Below are positions 35,263-44,073 of a stretch of 58,094 nucleotides of DNA, piece after piece. The DNA is from Synechococcus sp. AG-670-A05 (GTDB taxonomy: Bacteria > Cyanobacteriota > Cyanobacteriia > PCC-6307 > Cyanobiaceae). How positions within the stretch are numbered: position 1 is the stretch's first letter; each line of letters opens with the position of its first letter. The DNA is taken from NCBI GenBank assembly GCA_003211535.1, contig QCSJ01000003.1, forward strand, positions 1 to 58,094, in the 5' to 3' direction. The notes under the pieces are model-generated. The model was not told where the DNA came from. It did no database searches and was given only the letters and a program-made list of their open reading frames with translations. The position numbers were made by a program, and so were the translations under genes.

Positions 35263-36584
35263 CGTGAGCAGATCATCGAAGAGCTGGCCCAGTGCAGGTG
35301 AATCCAGCTGGCGTGAATCCTCTGAGTACCCCATCCCTCCGGTGTCTGCCCGGTTCTCCAGCCCTCAATCTCCCACAGCACAGAGCTGGCCGATGGTGGT
35401 CGGTTGTGAGCCAGGCTCCAGCGATGAAACTCGTGGCCCCGCATGGACTCACCCTGCCGCAGCAACAGCCCGTCCTGACGTGGTGTCATCCGGCGGTAGC
35501 CCACCTGGAGCCCACCTCGATGCGCGCTGAACGGCAGCAGTCCTGCCATGGGATGCGGCGTACCGTTGAGATCGTTCAGTTGCTGACCCAGCAACAACAT
35601 GCCGCCGCATTCGGCGTAAATCGGACGTCGTTGTGCAAATGTCCGAAGGGCGGTCAGGCTGATGCGGCACTGCCCCAGCTGCTCGGCGTACTGTTCCGGA
35701 AAGCCGCCGGGTAGGATCAGCCCCCGGGCATCGGCGGGAAGAGGTTCATCGGCGAGGGGACTCCAGGGCAGCAGGGGCATGGCCATGCGTTCCAGCAGTT
35801 CGCCTGTCTCGGCGTAGCGAAAGTGAAAGGCCTCATCCGCCGCCACCGCCACCGGTAAATTGGGTCCGCTGATCCGAGCCAGGGCATCCAGCGGCGGTGC
35901 CCCCATTCGGGGCGCCTTCATCAGGCTCAACCACGTCGAGACGTCAAGGTGCTCCTCCGCTAGCTGCGCCCAGCGTTCAAGGCGCTGTTCCAGGTGCTTC
36001 AGTTCGTGGGCCGGGGCTAGGCCCAGGTGTCGTCCAGGGAGCGCCAGGTCATCACTTCTCGGCAAGCAGCCCAGCAAGGGCACGCGAATCGCATTGAGAA
36101 CCTCCTGCAGCAGCTCACGATGACGATGGCTGCTCACCCTGTTGAGCACGACACCGGCCAGGGTCAGCTCCGGGTCGTGATCACGGAAGCCTTGGACGAG
36201 GGCCCCAATCGATGCGGCCTGCCCACCGGCGTCGATCAACAGAACCACCGGCAACTGCAGTTGTTTCGCGACAGCGGCCGTGCTGCCGGCTTCGCTGCAG
36301 CCGATGCCGTCGAACAGTCCCATGACCCCCTCCACCAGGGCCAGATCCCGTTGACTCCCATAACCGTAAAAGGCCCTTTCAACCCAGGCCTCTCCGCAGA
36401 GGTTAATGTCGAGATTGCGACAGGGATGTCCCGCTGCAGCACTCAGCAGTTGCGGATCGAGGTAATCCGGCCCGACCTTGAACGGCTGGATGCTGTGGCC
36501 CCGGGCGCGAGCCCAGGCCAACAGGGAAAGGGTCAGCAGTGTCTTGCCGCTACCGCTGGCCGGTGCAGCGATGACAACGGCCAT
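35157..36584 (-). CDS. cobB: Cobyrinic acid a,c-diamide synthase
   Basis: The 475-residue enzyme amidates cobyrinic acid at two side chains in cobalamin synthesis. The N-terminal ATPase has APASGSGKTLLTLSLL and KVGPDYLDP; the C-terminal glutaminase-like domain has PGGFPEQYAEQL and the nucleophile in YAECGGMLLLG. The conserved end of the fold is near GWGTQRIHASWIHLHW. The last 40 residues are unusual and lie over the acyP start in another frame. Marine Synechococcus make pseudocobalamin, so the context fits. Confidence 0.94.
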   Translation of the reverse strand: MAVVIAAPASGSGKTLLTLSLLAWARARGHSIQPFKVGPDYLDPQLLSAAAGHPCRNLDINLCGEAWVERAFYGYGSQRDLALVEGVMGLFDGIGCSEAGSTAAVAKQLQLPVVLLIDAGGQAASIGALVQGFRDHDPELTLAGVVLNRVSSHRHRELLQEVLNAIRVPLLGCLPRSDDLALPGRHLGLAPAHELKHLEQRLERWAQLAEEHLDVSTWLSLMKAPRMGAPPLDALARISGPNLPVAVAADEAFHFRYAETGELLERMAMPLLPWSPLADEPLPADARGLILPGGFPEQYAEQLGQCRISLTALRTFAQRRPIYAECGGMLLLGQQLNDLNGTPHPMAGLLPFSAHRGGLQVGYRRMTPRQDGLLLRQGESMRGHEFHRWSLAHNRPPSASSVLWEIEGWRTGQTPEGWGTQRIHASWIHLHWASSSMICSRWRDALAVEPTPPTGDSSTDPSPVGCSPSWNAGGC

Positions 36585-36600
36585 AGCAGATGGTCCTGCG

Positions 36601-37887
36601 TCAGCTCAGCAGCTTGGCAGCCAGCGGAGCCGCAGCCGACAGCAAAGGATTGGTGGAATCGTGTCCGCCGCTCAGCAGCCTGGCTACATCCATTTCCGGT
36701 GAGGCGTGCTTAACCGACACGATCTCCTCATGCAGTTCGAGGCTGGCCATCCCCCCACCCTCAAGACGCATGCAGCCACCGGATTCCGCACAGAGGATTA
36801 CGCAGACACCTTGGCCTTGCTCCGGCTGGCAGATCAGGCGCAGGCCGACAATTTGTCCGGCGTGAACGCTGGGTTGTCCGGTGGGGACGGACATCAGCTG
36901 AAAGCGGATGTCAGCGCCGTCATGGCGGCTGAACTGGGCCGCGACCCCTTCCTCGGAGATCTCAGTTCGCTGCAACTGCCAGCCGAGACGATCAGCAATC
37001 CAGGCCGCCATCAGCAACCCCTGCGTTGGATGGTGACCTTCCACGTCAACGTCCAGCTGGGTGATGTGGCAGAGGGCATCCCGGCGGTTCGGAGGATCAA
37101 ACACCATCGCTAGGGTTTCACGCCACGAGCGCAGACGTAGCCAGTTGAGGTCATTTACCGCTTGACCTGACTCCACCCGCGCGCGCAGCAGATTGAGGCA
37201 GTGGCGGGGATTGCCGACGGCGGTGTCGACGATCAGGCGTCGCGGAGCGCAGGCCAGCTGTTCCATTAGGTCGGGGGCTTCGTCCAGGAATCCGTTCCAC
37301 CAGACCCAGGACGGCATGGAGGGTGGCAGCAGCGGCTGAAGGATCGACATGCCATCCCGCAGGGCGTTTTGCCCCCCCCGCAACACCACCACATCGCCAC
37401 AGGCGGTTGTTCCCCCTCCCTCTTCAGGCAAGGGGCAGTAAGCCGCGACGAGAGTCTCCAGTCTCTGGTCGGCGTTGATGGTCGGGGCCAGCGTGATCAG
37501 GCGTCGGGGCTGGAGTTCACTCAGGGCGGGGTCGATGTACTGCCCCCGCAAGTCGTCCGCCAAGTTTTCACCCTCGAGCTGGGCGATAGCAGCGATCAGC
37601 TCTCCGGCCGTGGGTGGGGTGCTCAGGGGGAGATCGGTGTCGATCACGGCCTGGCGACCGGCAGCCAGCAGCGCATCGGATTGCTGGCCGGTGATCGGAC
37701 CGTTGAGCCGCCCGGAACGCACCAGTTGCTGTTCTGCCCAGGCGGGTTGCCAGATCAACAGGCAGAAAGTGTTGGCACCGGAGCCCGTGTTGCCTTGCTG
37801 CTCCGTTGACCAGAGCTGTTCCAGGTAGGTGGGCACCTCGGCGGGCTCTAGTTCAAGCGGGGTCTGAAGAGTGAGCTGGGGAGACAT
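36601..37887 (-). CDS. opcA: Glucose-6-phosphate dehydrogenase assembly protein OpcA
   Basis: The 428-residue protein matches OpcA, a cyanobacterial factor that activates glucose-6-phosphate dehydrogenase and is itself controlled by thioredoxin. WVWWNGFLDEAPDLMEQLA and the C-terminal region are typical, and several cysteines (for example CVILCAESGGC) could be redox switches. It lies 38 bases downstream of zwf on the same strand, the usual order. Confidence 0.94.
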   Translation of the reverse strand: MSPQLTLQTPLELEPAEVPTYLEQLWSTEQQGNTGSGANTFCLLIWQPAWAEQQLVRSGRLNGPITGQQSDALLAAGRQAVIDTDLPLSTPPTAGELIAAIAQLEGENLADDLRGQYIDPALSELQPRRLITLAPTINADQRLETLVAAYCPLPEEGGGTTACGDVVVLRGGQNALRDGMSILQPLLPPSMPSWVWWNGFLDEAPDLMEQLACAPRRLIVDTAVGNPRHCLNLLRARVESGQAVNDLNWLRLRSWRETLAMVFDPPNRRDALCHITQLDVDVEGHHPTQGLLMAAWIADRLGWQLQRTEISEEGVAAQFSRHDGADIRFQLMSVPTGQPSVHAGQIVGLRLICQPEQGQGVCVILCAESGGCMRLEGGGMASLELHEEIVSVKHASPEMDVARLLSGGHDSTNPLLSAAAPLAAKLLS

Positions 37888-37925
37888 CGGGATCGAGGGT
37901 TGAAGTGTGGCGAGTTCAGTTGGTG

Positions 37926-39449
37926 TCAGGGACGTCGCCAGAGCAGTCCGTCTCGGGCCAGCAGGGCATCAGCGGCTGCAGGTCCCCAGGTGCGGGATTC
38001 GTAGGGGTGGATCGGAAGCTGCCACGGGCTGTCTTCAATCAGCTCCAGTAGCGGGGTGTAAAGACGCCAGGCCGCTTCCACTTCATCGCTACGGGTGAAC
38101 AGGGTCGGATCACTGAGCATGGCGTCCGCCAGCAGGCGCACATAGCCCTCATCGGAGGGCTCTCCGAAGGATTCGTCATAGGAGAACTCCATGTCGATCG
38201 GACGGCTGCGCATACCGGAACCGGGGGATTTCACTTCAAAGCGGAATTCCGCACCTTCGTCGGGTTGGATGCGCAGGATCAGCTGGTTGGCCGTCGGGCC
38301 GCCGGTGGCTGCATCGAAAAGATGCACCGGTGCTTCACGGAAGGTGAGCACCACTTCGCTAAGGCGCTTGGCTAGCCGCTTGCCGGTTCGCACATAGAAA
38401 GGAACCCCCTGCCATCGCCAGTTGTCGACAAACAGCTTCATGGCGACGTAGGTCTCCGTGGTGCTGTTCGGATCGACTCCCGGTTCCTGGCGGTACCCAG
38501 CCAGGGGGGCGTCATGACTGCCGCCGGAGGCGTACTGACCGCGGATGCAGCAGTTCCAAGGCTCTTGCTCATCGGCCAGTCGTGCCGCCTGGAGCACCTT
38601 GGCCTTCTCGTTGCGGATCGCTTCCGGATCAAAGCGACCGGGCGGTTCCATGGCTGTGATGGCCAGCATCTGGGTGAGGTGGTTCTGCACCATGTCCCGC
38701 AGGGCGCCAGAGGTCTCGTAATACCCGGCCCGCTCCTCGACCCCGACGGTTTCGGCTGCGGTGATCTGAACACTCGAGATGTAGTTCCGGTTCCAGATCG
38801 GTTCAAAAATAGTGTTTGCAAAGCGCAACACCATGATGTTTTGGACGGTCTCCTTGCCCAGATAGTGGTCGATCCTGAAGACCTGGTTCTCCTGTCCACA
38901 GCTCTTTACGACACGGTTTAGGGCTTGCGCACTGCCGTAATCACGGCCGAAGGGCTTCTCGATCACCACCCTGCTTCGCAGGGGATCCTTCAGCAGTCCG
39001 GCATCCGCCAGGGCACGACAGCCACTGCCGTAGAACTTTGGTGATACCGATAGGTAAAACGTCCGGTTTCCGCGGGTGGCGCACCGCTGATCGATTGTCT
39101 CCAGTCGACCTCCAAGGCGGACCACGTCGTCCGGTTGCTGCAGATCGACGGGCTCGTAGTACAGCTTTGAGGCGAACTGATCCCAGGCCTCCGGGTTCTC
39201 AGCAATCTTGCTGGCCAGGGCCTCGGCCATTTTTCCCCGAAACTCATCGTCGCTCCAGGGCCGGCGGGCGCAGCCGAGCAGGGCGAATTCGCTGGGAAGT
39301 CGCCGTTGCTTGAACAGTTCGAACAGCGCCGGGACCAATTTGCGGTGGGTCAGGTCACCACTGGCGCCGAAAATCACAAGGCATTGGGGTGCGATGACTC
39401 GTTCCTGTCGGAGTCCGACCCGCAGGGGATTGGTGGCGGTGGCGACCAT
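37926..39449 (-). CDS. zwf: Glucose-6-phosphate 1-dehydrogenase
   Basis: The 507-residue enzyme starts the oxidative pentose phosphate pathway, giving NADPH in the dark. The NADP site is IFGASGDLTHRKLVPALF (27-44) and the catalytic motif is RIDHYLGKETVQNIMVLRFA. Length is normal. opcA follows. The 158-base gap upstream holds the petH terminator and presumably the zwf promoter, which I cannot place by eye. Confidence 0.98.
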   Translation of the reverse strand: MVATATNPLRVGLRQERVIAPQCLVIFGASGDLTHRKLVPALFELFKQRRLPSEFALLGCARRPWSDDEFRGKMAEALASKIAENPEAWDQFASKLYYEPVDLQQPDDVVRLGGRLETIDQRCATRGNRTFYLSVSPKFYGSGCRALADAGLLKDPLRSRVVIEKPFGRDYGSAQALNRVVKSCGQENQVFRIDHYLGKETVQNIMVLRFANTIFEPIWNRNYISSVQITAAETVGVEERAGYYETSGALRDMVQNHLTQMLAITAMEPPGRFDPEAIRNEKAKVLQAARLADEQEPWNCCIRGQYASGGSHDAPLAGYRQEPGVDPNSTTETYVAMKLFVDNWRWQGVPFYVRTGKRLAKRLSEVVLTFREAPVHLFDAATGGPTANQLILRIQPDEGAEFRFEVKSPGSGMRSRPIDMEFSYDESFGEPSDEGYVRLLADAMLSDPTLFTRSDEVEAAWRLYTPLLELIEDSPWQLPIHPYESRTWGPAAADALLARDGLLWRRP

Positions 39450-39548
39450 CGAGCCTTGGCATCTTTCGAAGGTTTAGGCACGGAACTGGAAATCAACAGT
39501 GCCCCAGATCAACCGAGCCTGTTTTTTGGACCGTTTTGTTGCCAAGCG

Positions 39549-39575
39549 AAAAAAAAAGACCGCCTTCGGGCGGTC
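39549..39575 (-). terminator. Intrinsic terminator after petH
   Basis: On the minus strand GACCGCC, CGAA and GGCGGTC form a seven-base-pair stem with a stable tetraloop (39575-39558), followed by nine T residues (39557-39549). It lies 33 bases after the petH stop and is the clearest terminator in the window. Confidence 0.92.
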
Positions 39576-39607
39576 CATAGGGCCTTGATCAACCCCTTTG
39601 GCACGGG

Positions 39608-40806
<1,199 letters not shown>

Positions 40807-40915
40807 AGGGTGCTTCTTTAAAAGGCTTGATTCAGTTGCCGTTTGCCACATCTGGTGATGTCAGCTGGACGACGTCCGTAAGATCAGTTCGGACCAGCCC
40901 TGAAGACCAGACACG

Positions 40916-41464
40916 TTGACTCCACTCCAGACGCTGTTTCCTGGAGGATCTCGTTCCTCCACTCGCCAGAGTGAAACCATCGAGCAGACGATGGAGCGTC
41001 TGCCAGGTGGAGCGCGTCGCTTGGCGGTTCAGTTGAAAAGCGCAATCCCAGCCGATGTGTTCTGGGATGTGTTGACGGATTACGCCCATTTGGCTGATTT
41101 CATTCCCAACCTCAGCTCCAGTGAACTGGTGATGCGCGAGGGGGCAAAGGTTCGCCTGCAGCAAGTTGGTAGTCAGCAATTGCTCGGGATGCGTTTTTCC
41201 GCGCAGGTTCTGCTGGAACTGCATGAGTTCAAGCCTGATGGCATGCTCCGCTTCCTGATGCTGAAGGGAGATTTCCGACGTTTTGAGGGGTCCTGGCAGG
41301 TCAGAACCCTGCCCGATGGCTCGACACTTTTTTATGAACTGACGGTGCAGGGATGTGTGGGAATGCCAATAGGTTTAATCGAACAACGTCTGCGCGAAGA
41401 TCTGAGCAGCAACCTCTTTTCTGTAGAGCGGGAAGCGCGGCGACGCCACAAAATTGAAAACTAA
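40916..41464 (+). CDS. SRPBCC family (cyclase/dehydrase-like) protein
   Basis: The 182-residue protein has the START-like SRPBCC fold seen in polyketide cyclase/dehydrase-type proteins of cyanobacteria: IPADVFWDVLTDYAHLADFIPNL, then a beta-grip with LRFLMLKGDFRRFEGSW and the C-terminal helix GLIEQRLREDLSSNL. It probably binds a lipid or other hydrophobic ligand. TTG 40916 is the longest start; ATG 40991 is possible. It is convergent with tRNA-Glu. Confidence 0.82.
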   Translation: MTPLQTLFPGGSRSSTRQSETIEQTMERLPGGARRLAVQLKSAIPADVFWDVLTDYAHLADFIPNLSSSELVMREGAKVRLQQVGSQQLLGMRFSAQVLLELHEFKPDGMLRFLMLKGDFRRFEGSWQVRTLPDGSTLFYELTVQGCVGMPIGLIEQRLREDLSSNLFSVEREARRRHKIEN

Positions 41465-41510
41465 ACTTTCTTAGGGTCATTACGACCTTCGAAAAGTCCA
41501 ATCAATCACA

Positions 41511-41583
41511 TACCCCCAAGGGGATTCGAACCCCTGTCGCCTCCGTGAAAGGGAGGTGTCCTAGGCCTCTAGACGATGGGGGC
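41511..41583 (-). tRNA. trnE: tRNA-Glu (anticodon TTC)
   Basis: The 73-base gene folds as a complete cloverleaf on the minus strand, with acceptor arm GCCCCCA/TGGGGGT, anticodon loop CTTTCAC (anticodon at 41549-41547) and T arm GGGGTTCGAATCCCC. CCA is not encoded. The G-U first pair is typical of cyanobacterial and plastid tRNA-Glu. In photosynthetic bacteria this tRNA also starts tetrapyrrole synthesis through glutamyl-tRNA reductase. It lies downstream of sasA. Confidence 0.97.
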
Positions 41584-41630
41584 GAGGCCGTGACTGAGGA
41601 GCAATCTGTGCCCTTGATCACCAAGACAAA

Positions 41631-42782
41631 TTACGGCTCTAGCTCACCCTCCGTCAAGACAGCCTGCCCCCATTCCTGTCCTTGCCCTTGCCAAATCGGG
41701 ACGGTGAAGGTGAAACAGGCTCCTTCACCTGGCTCGGAAACGACCCAGATCCTTCCCCCATGCACCTCCACGATGCGGCGGCACACTGAAAGGCCAATAC
41801 CAAACCCTGTGGTGCGATCGGAGGTCTGAGGCAGTCGGACCCGATCTAGAAAGATCCGCTGCTGTTCTTCCGTAGGGATGCCAGGTCCGCTGTCACAGAC
41901 ACTCACCTCAACCCTTTGAGTAGTGCGGTGGAGCATGGTGAGGGTGATGTGCCCGCCATTGCCGGTGTATTTGAGAGCGTTCTCCAGCAGATTCAGCAAT
42001 ACCTGACGCATGCGGCGCTGATCCGCAAAGACCTTGGGGAGGTCGCTGGGAATGTCGGTTCTGATCTCAACATTTCGGCCCAGCCAGAGTTTCTCCAGTT
42101 CGAGGATGACTTCCGCCGAGACGCTTGCCAGATCCAGCCGTTGGGGATTGAACAGTGTTTCCCAGCGTGTGGTGCCCACTTCCAACAGATCCTTGGACAG
42201 CGCCTCCATCTCTTCAAGCCGCCTCGTGATCACGTCTTGGAAGCGGTTCATATCAATCTGTCCCAACCGTTGGCTCTGAAGCGCCAGGGCTGCTGCTGTC
42301 AAGGGAGTTCTCAGCTCGTGGGCCACCATCCGCAACAGTCGCTCCTGAGCGTGAATCCTGTCGATCAGGGTCTCGTTCTCCTGGCGTAGAACCAAAAGCT
42401 GATCTTCTAGTTGCAGTTCTTTCTGGGTGCGGCTGCCGTCGAGTTCCGTTGGCCTGAGGCTGAGCCCTAATCCGCTCACCACGCCGTCCTGCTGCCAGCG
42501 GGGTACCCATCCCTTCAGTTGCTGAAGGATGTTGCTGCCGGCAAAGACCTGCTTTGGTGAAGGGGACAGCTTTATCAGTGCCGGTGTGATCACGAGCCTG
42601 TGCAGCTCCAGCAACTCCGGTTGCTGGGATGGATCCGCCACCTGCAACGTCACTTGGAATCCCACGTCATCCCTTTCGAGGTAATGAACGACGGACCTCA
42701 GATCAGGGCCGGAGAGGTGGTGGCGTGCTGCCACCAGCAGGAGTTTTAGCCGCTGGCGACCCTTGGGATCGTCCTCCCCCAC
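41631..42782 (-). CDS. sasA: Circadian clock histidine kinase SasA
   Basis: The 383-residue kinase has an N-terminal KaiB-like domain (about 10-95, [20 protein letters not shown]) that binds KaiC, a dimerisation and phosphorylation helix with His155 in [14 protein letters not shown], and a HATPase domain with [18 protein letters not shown] and [10 protein letters not shown]. It relays KaiC state to the regulator RpaA. The start codon is GTG at 42782. tRNA-Glu is 47 bases downstream on the same strand. Confidence 0.96.
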   Translation of the reverse strand: MGEDDPKGRQRLKLLLVAARHHLSGPDLRSVVHYLERDDVGFQVTLQVADPSQQPELLELHRLVITPALIKLSPSPKQVFAGSNILQQLKGWVPRWQQDGVVSGLGLSLRPTELDGSRTQKELQLEDQLLVLRQENETLIDRIHAQERLLRMVAHELRTPLTAAALALQSQRLGQIDMNRFQDVITRRLEEMEALSKDLLEVGTTRWETLFNPQRLDLASVSAEVILELEKLWLGRNVEIRTDIPSDLPKVFADQRRMRQVLLNLLENALKYTGNGGHITLTMLHRTTQRVEVSVCDSGPGIPTEEQQRIFLDRVRLPQTSDRTTGFGIGLSVCRRIVEVHGGRIWVVSEPGEGACFTFTVPIWQGQGQEWGQAVLTEGELEP

Positions 42783-42887
42783 GGCTCAGGATTCACAAAA
42801 ACTGAGGCTTACCTTATGGGTTTTTGACTCGTCCGCCATCCGGGCTAAGACAACTGAAAGCACTCCGACGCTTCGCCGACACGATTC

Positions 42888-43475
42888 ATGTCGCTATTTT
42901 CCGCGCAAAATCGTGTCCCCCTCACGAGTCCCGGTTACAGCGCAGCGTCACCATCCATTCAGGTCGACAGCAACCTGCGTCGATGGTTTGGTCGCAACCT
43001 CGGCATCTGGCGCTCCCGTAGGCAGTACACCTTCAGCGATGACCAGGTGCTGCATGTGGATATGCATTTGAAAATGGAAGCTTTCGCAGAGCCATCAGCT
43101 GGCGAAAGCCGCTACCGCTTCAGCTGGTGGTCGGACGAAAGCAACCAGCATTCCGACGAATTCTTCGCGCGAAAACCCTGGTATGAGCGCAGCGGTGTGA
43201 TGGAGGCGACGCTTTGGGGGCATCAGCTGCAGCGCAGTCGTGGGTACCTCAACACCGATCCTGTGCGCACCCGGCTCCGCCAGGTCGATGAGCACGAAAC
43301 CATCTTGGAGTCCCATTACCAGCAGTGGGACATTCTTGAGCACATCCGGTTGGTGGATCAGGATCGCTACCGCTACCGCGCCATCTACAGCTGGGAGAAC
43401 GGTGAGCTGGCGATCGTCGAACATCACCACGAAATCAGGATGTCTGATCCACTTCCCGTTATCCAGGAGGACTGA
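42888..43475 (+). CDS. CpcS/CpeS-like lipocalin-fold protein
   Basis: The 195-residue protein has a pattern like phycobiliprotein lyases of the CpcS/CpeS group: FGRNLGIWRSRRQYTF at the first strand, RYRFSWWS in the middle, and EHIRLVDQDRYRYRAIYSW with a final basic strand HHHEIRM. These enzymes attach bilins to phycobiliprotein cysteines. The match is by pattern only, so a related cyanobacterial protein without lyase activity is possible. It is divergent from sasA. Confidence 0.5.
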   Translation: MSLFSAQNRVPLTSPGYSAASPSIQVDSNLRRWFGRNLGIWRSRRQYTFSDDQVLHVDMHLKMEAFAEPSAGESRYRFSWWSDESNQHSDEFFARKPWYERSGVMEATLWGHQLQRSRGYLNTDPVRTRLRQVDEHETILESHYQQWDILEHIRLVDQDRYRYRAIYSWENGELAIVEHHHEIRMSDPLPVIQED

Positions 43476-43543
43476 CCGGTCCACATCCAGACACGACAGA
43501 CTGAATTTGAGTCAAGATAAAGTTGTTTACTGTCCTCGGTCCG

Positions 43544-43954
43544 TTGAACCTTCGCCAAAAACTTGTGGGAGCCATTGCGGTGCAGGCTTTCCTGGCCCCC
43601 ATCGGCTTTTTCGGTTCCGCGGCCCATGCCCAGCAAGCCAAGCCGGCCACCAATGAAGACATTGCTGTCTACCAGGCGATGGGGACCTCTTTTTTTTGCA
43701 TGGCAGCACTGGATGGAGTTGAGTTTCCCAAGGCTCTTGGGATCTCCGCAAGCACCTATGCCCAGGCCCTGAAAGGGCGTCATGAGGGCCAGGTTGCTTC
43801 CCTGAAAGGCAAGACACTGACCGATAAGGAAATGTTCGCTGCTGCAGAGCAACAGCTCCTCGTTCGGGCCATGTCCGCTTGCCCCAAAGCCATTCCAGAT
43901 GACGTGCAAAGCAAGATCAAGGAAGCTTTGAAAAACCGTCAGGCTGACTCCTGA
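43544..43954 (+). CDS. Exported hypothetical protein
   Basis: The 136-residue protein has a signal peptide (NLRQKLVGAIAVQAFLAP to SAAHAQ) and a helical mature part with two cysteines (FFCMAALDG, SACPKAIPDD) that may form a disulfide. It looks like a conserved small secreted protein of marine cyanobacteria with no function known to me. TTG 43544 gives the best n-region; another in-frame TTG lies at 43523. Confidence 0.65.
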   Translation: MNLRQKLVGAIAVQAFLAPIGFFGSAAHAQQAKPATNEDIAVYQAMGTSFFCMAALDGVEFPKALGISASTYAQALKGRHEGQVASLKGKTLTDKEMFAAAEQQLLVRAMSACPKAIPDDVQSKIKEALKNRQADS

Positions 43955-44073
43955 GACGTCTCTCCATCCTTTATCAGGCACTCACTTCAGGGACCAGTCG
44001 CCATGCGTCTGGCCCCTTGTCTCTTTCGAAGGGACATTGCGCCAGGATCTGAGCTCAGTCAGCTATCGCCGCC

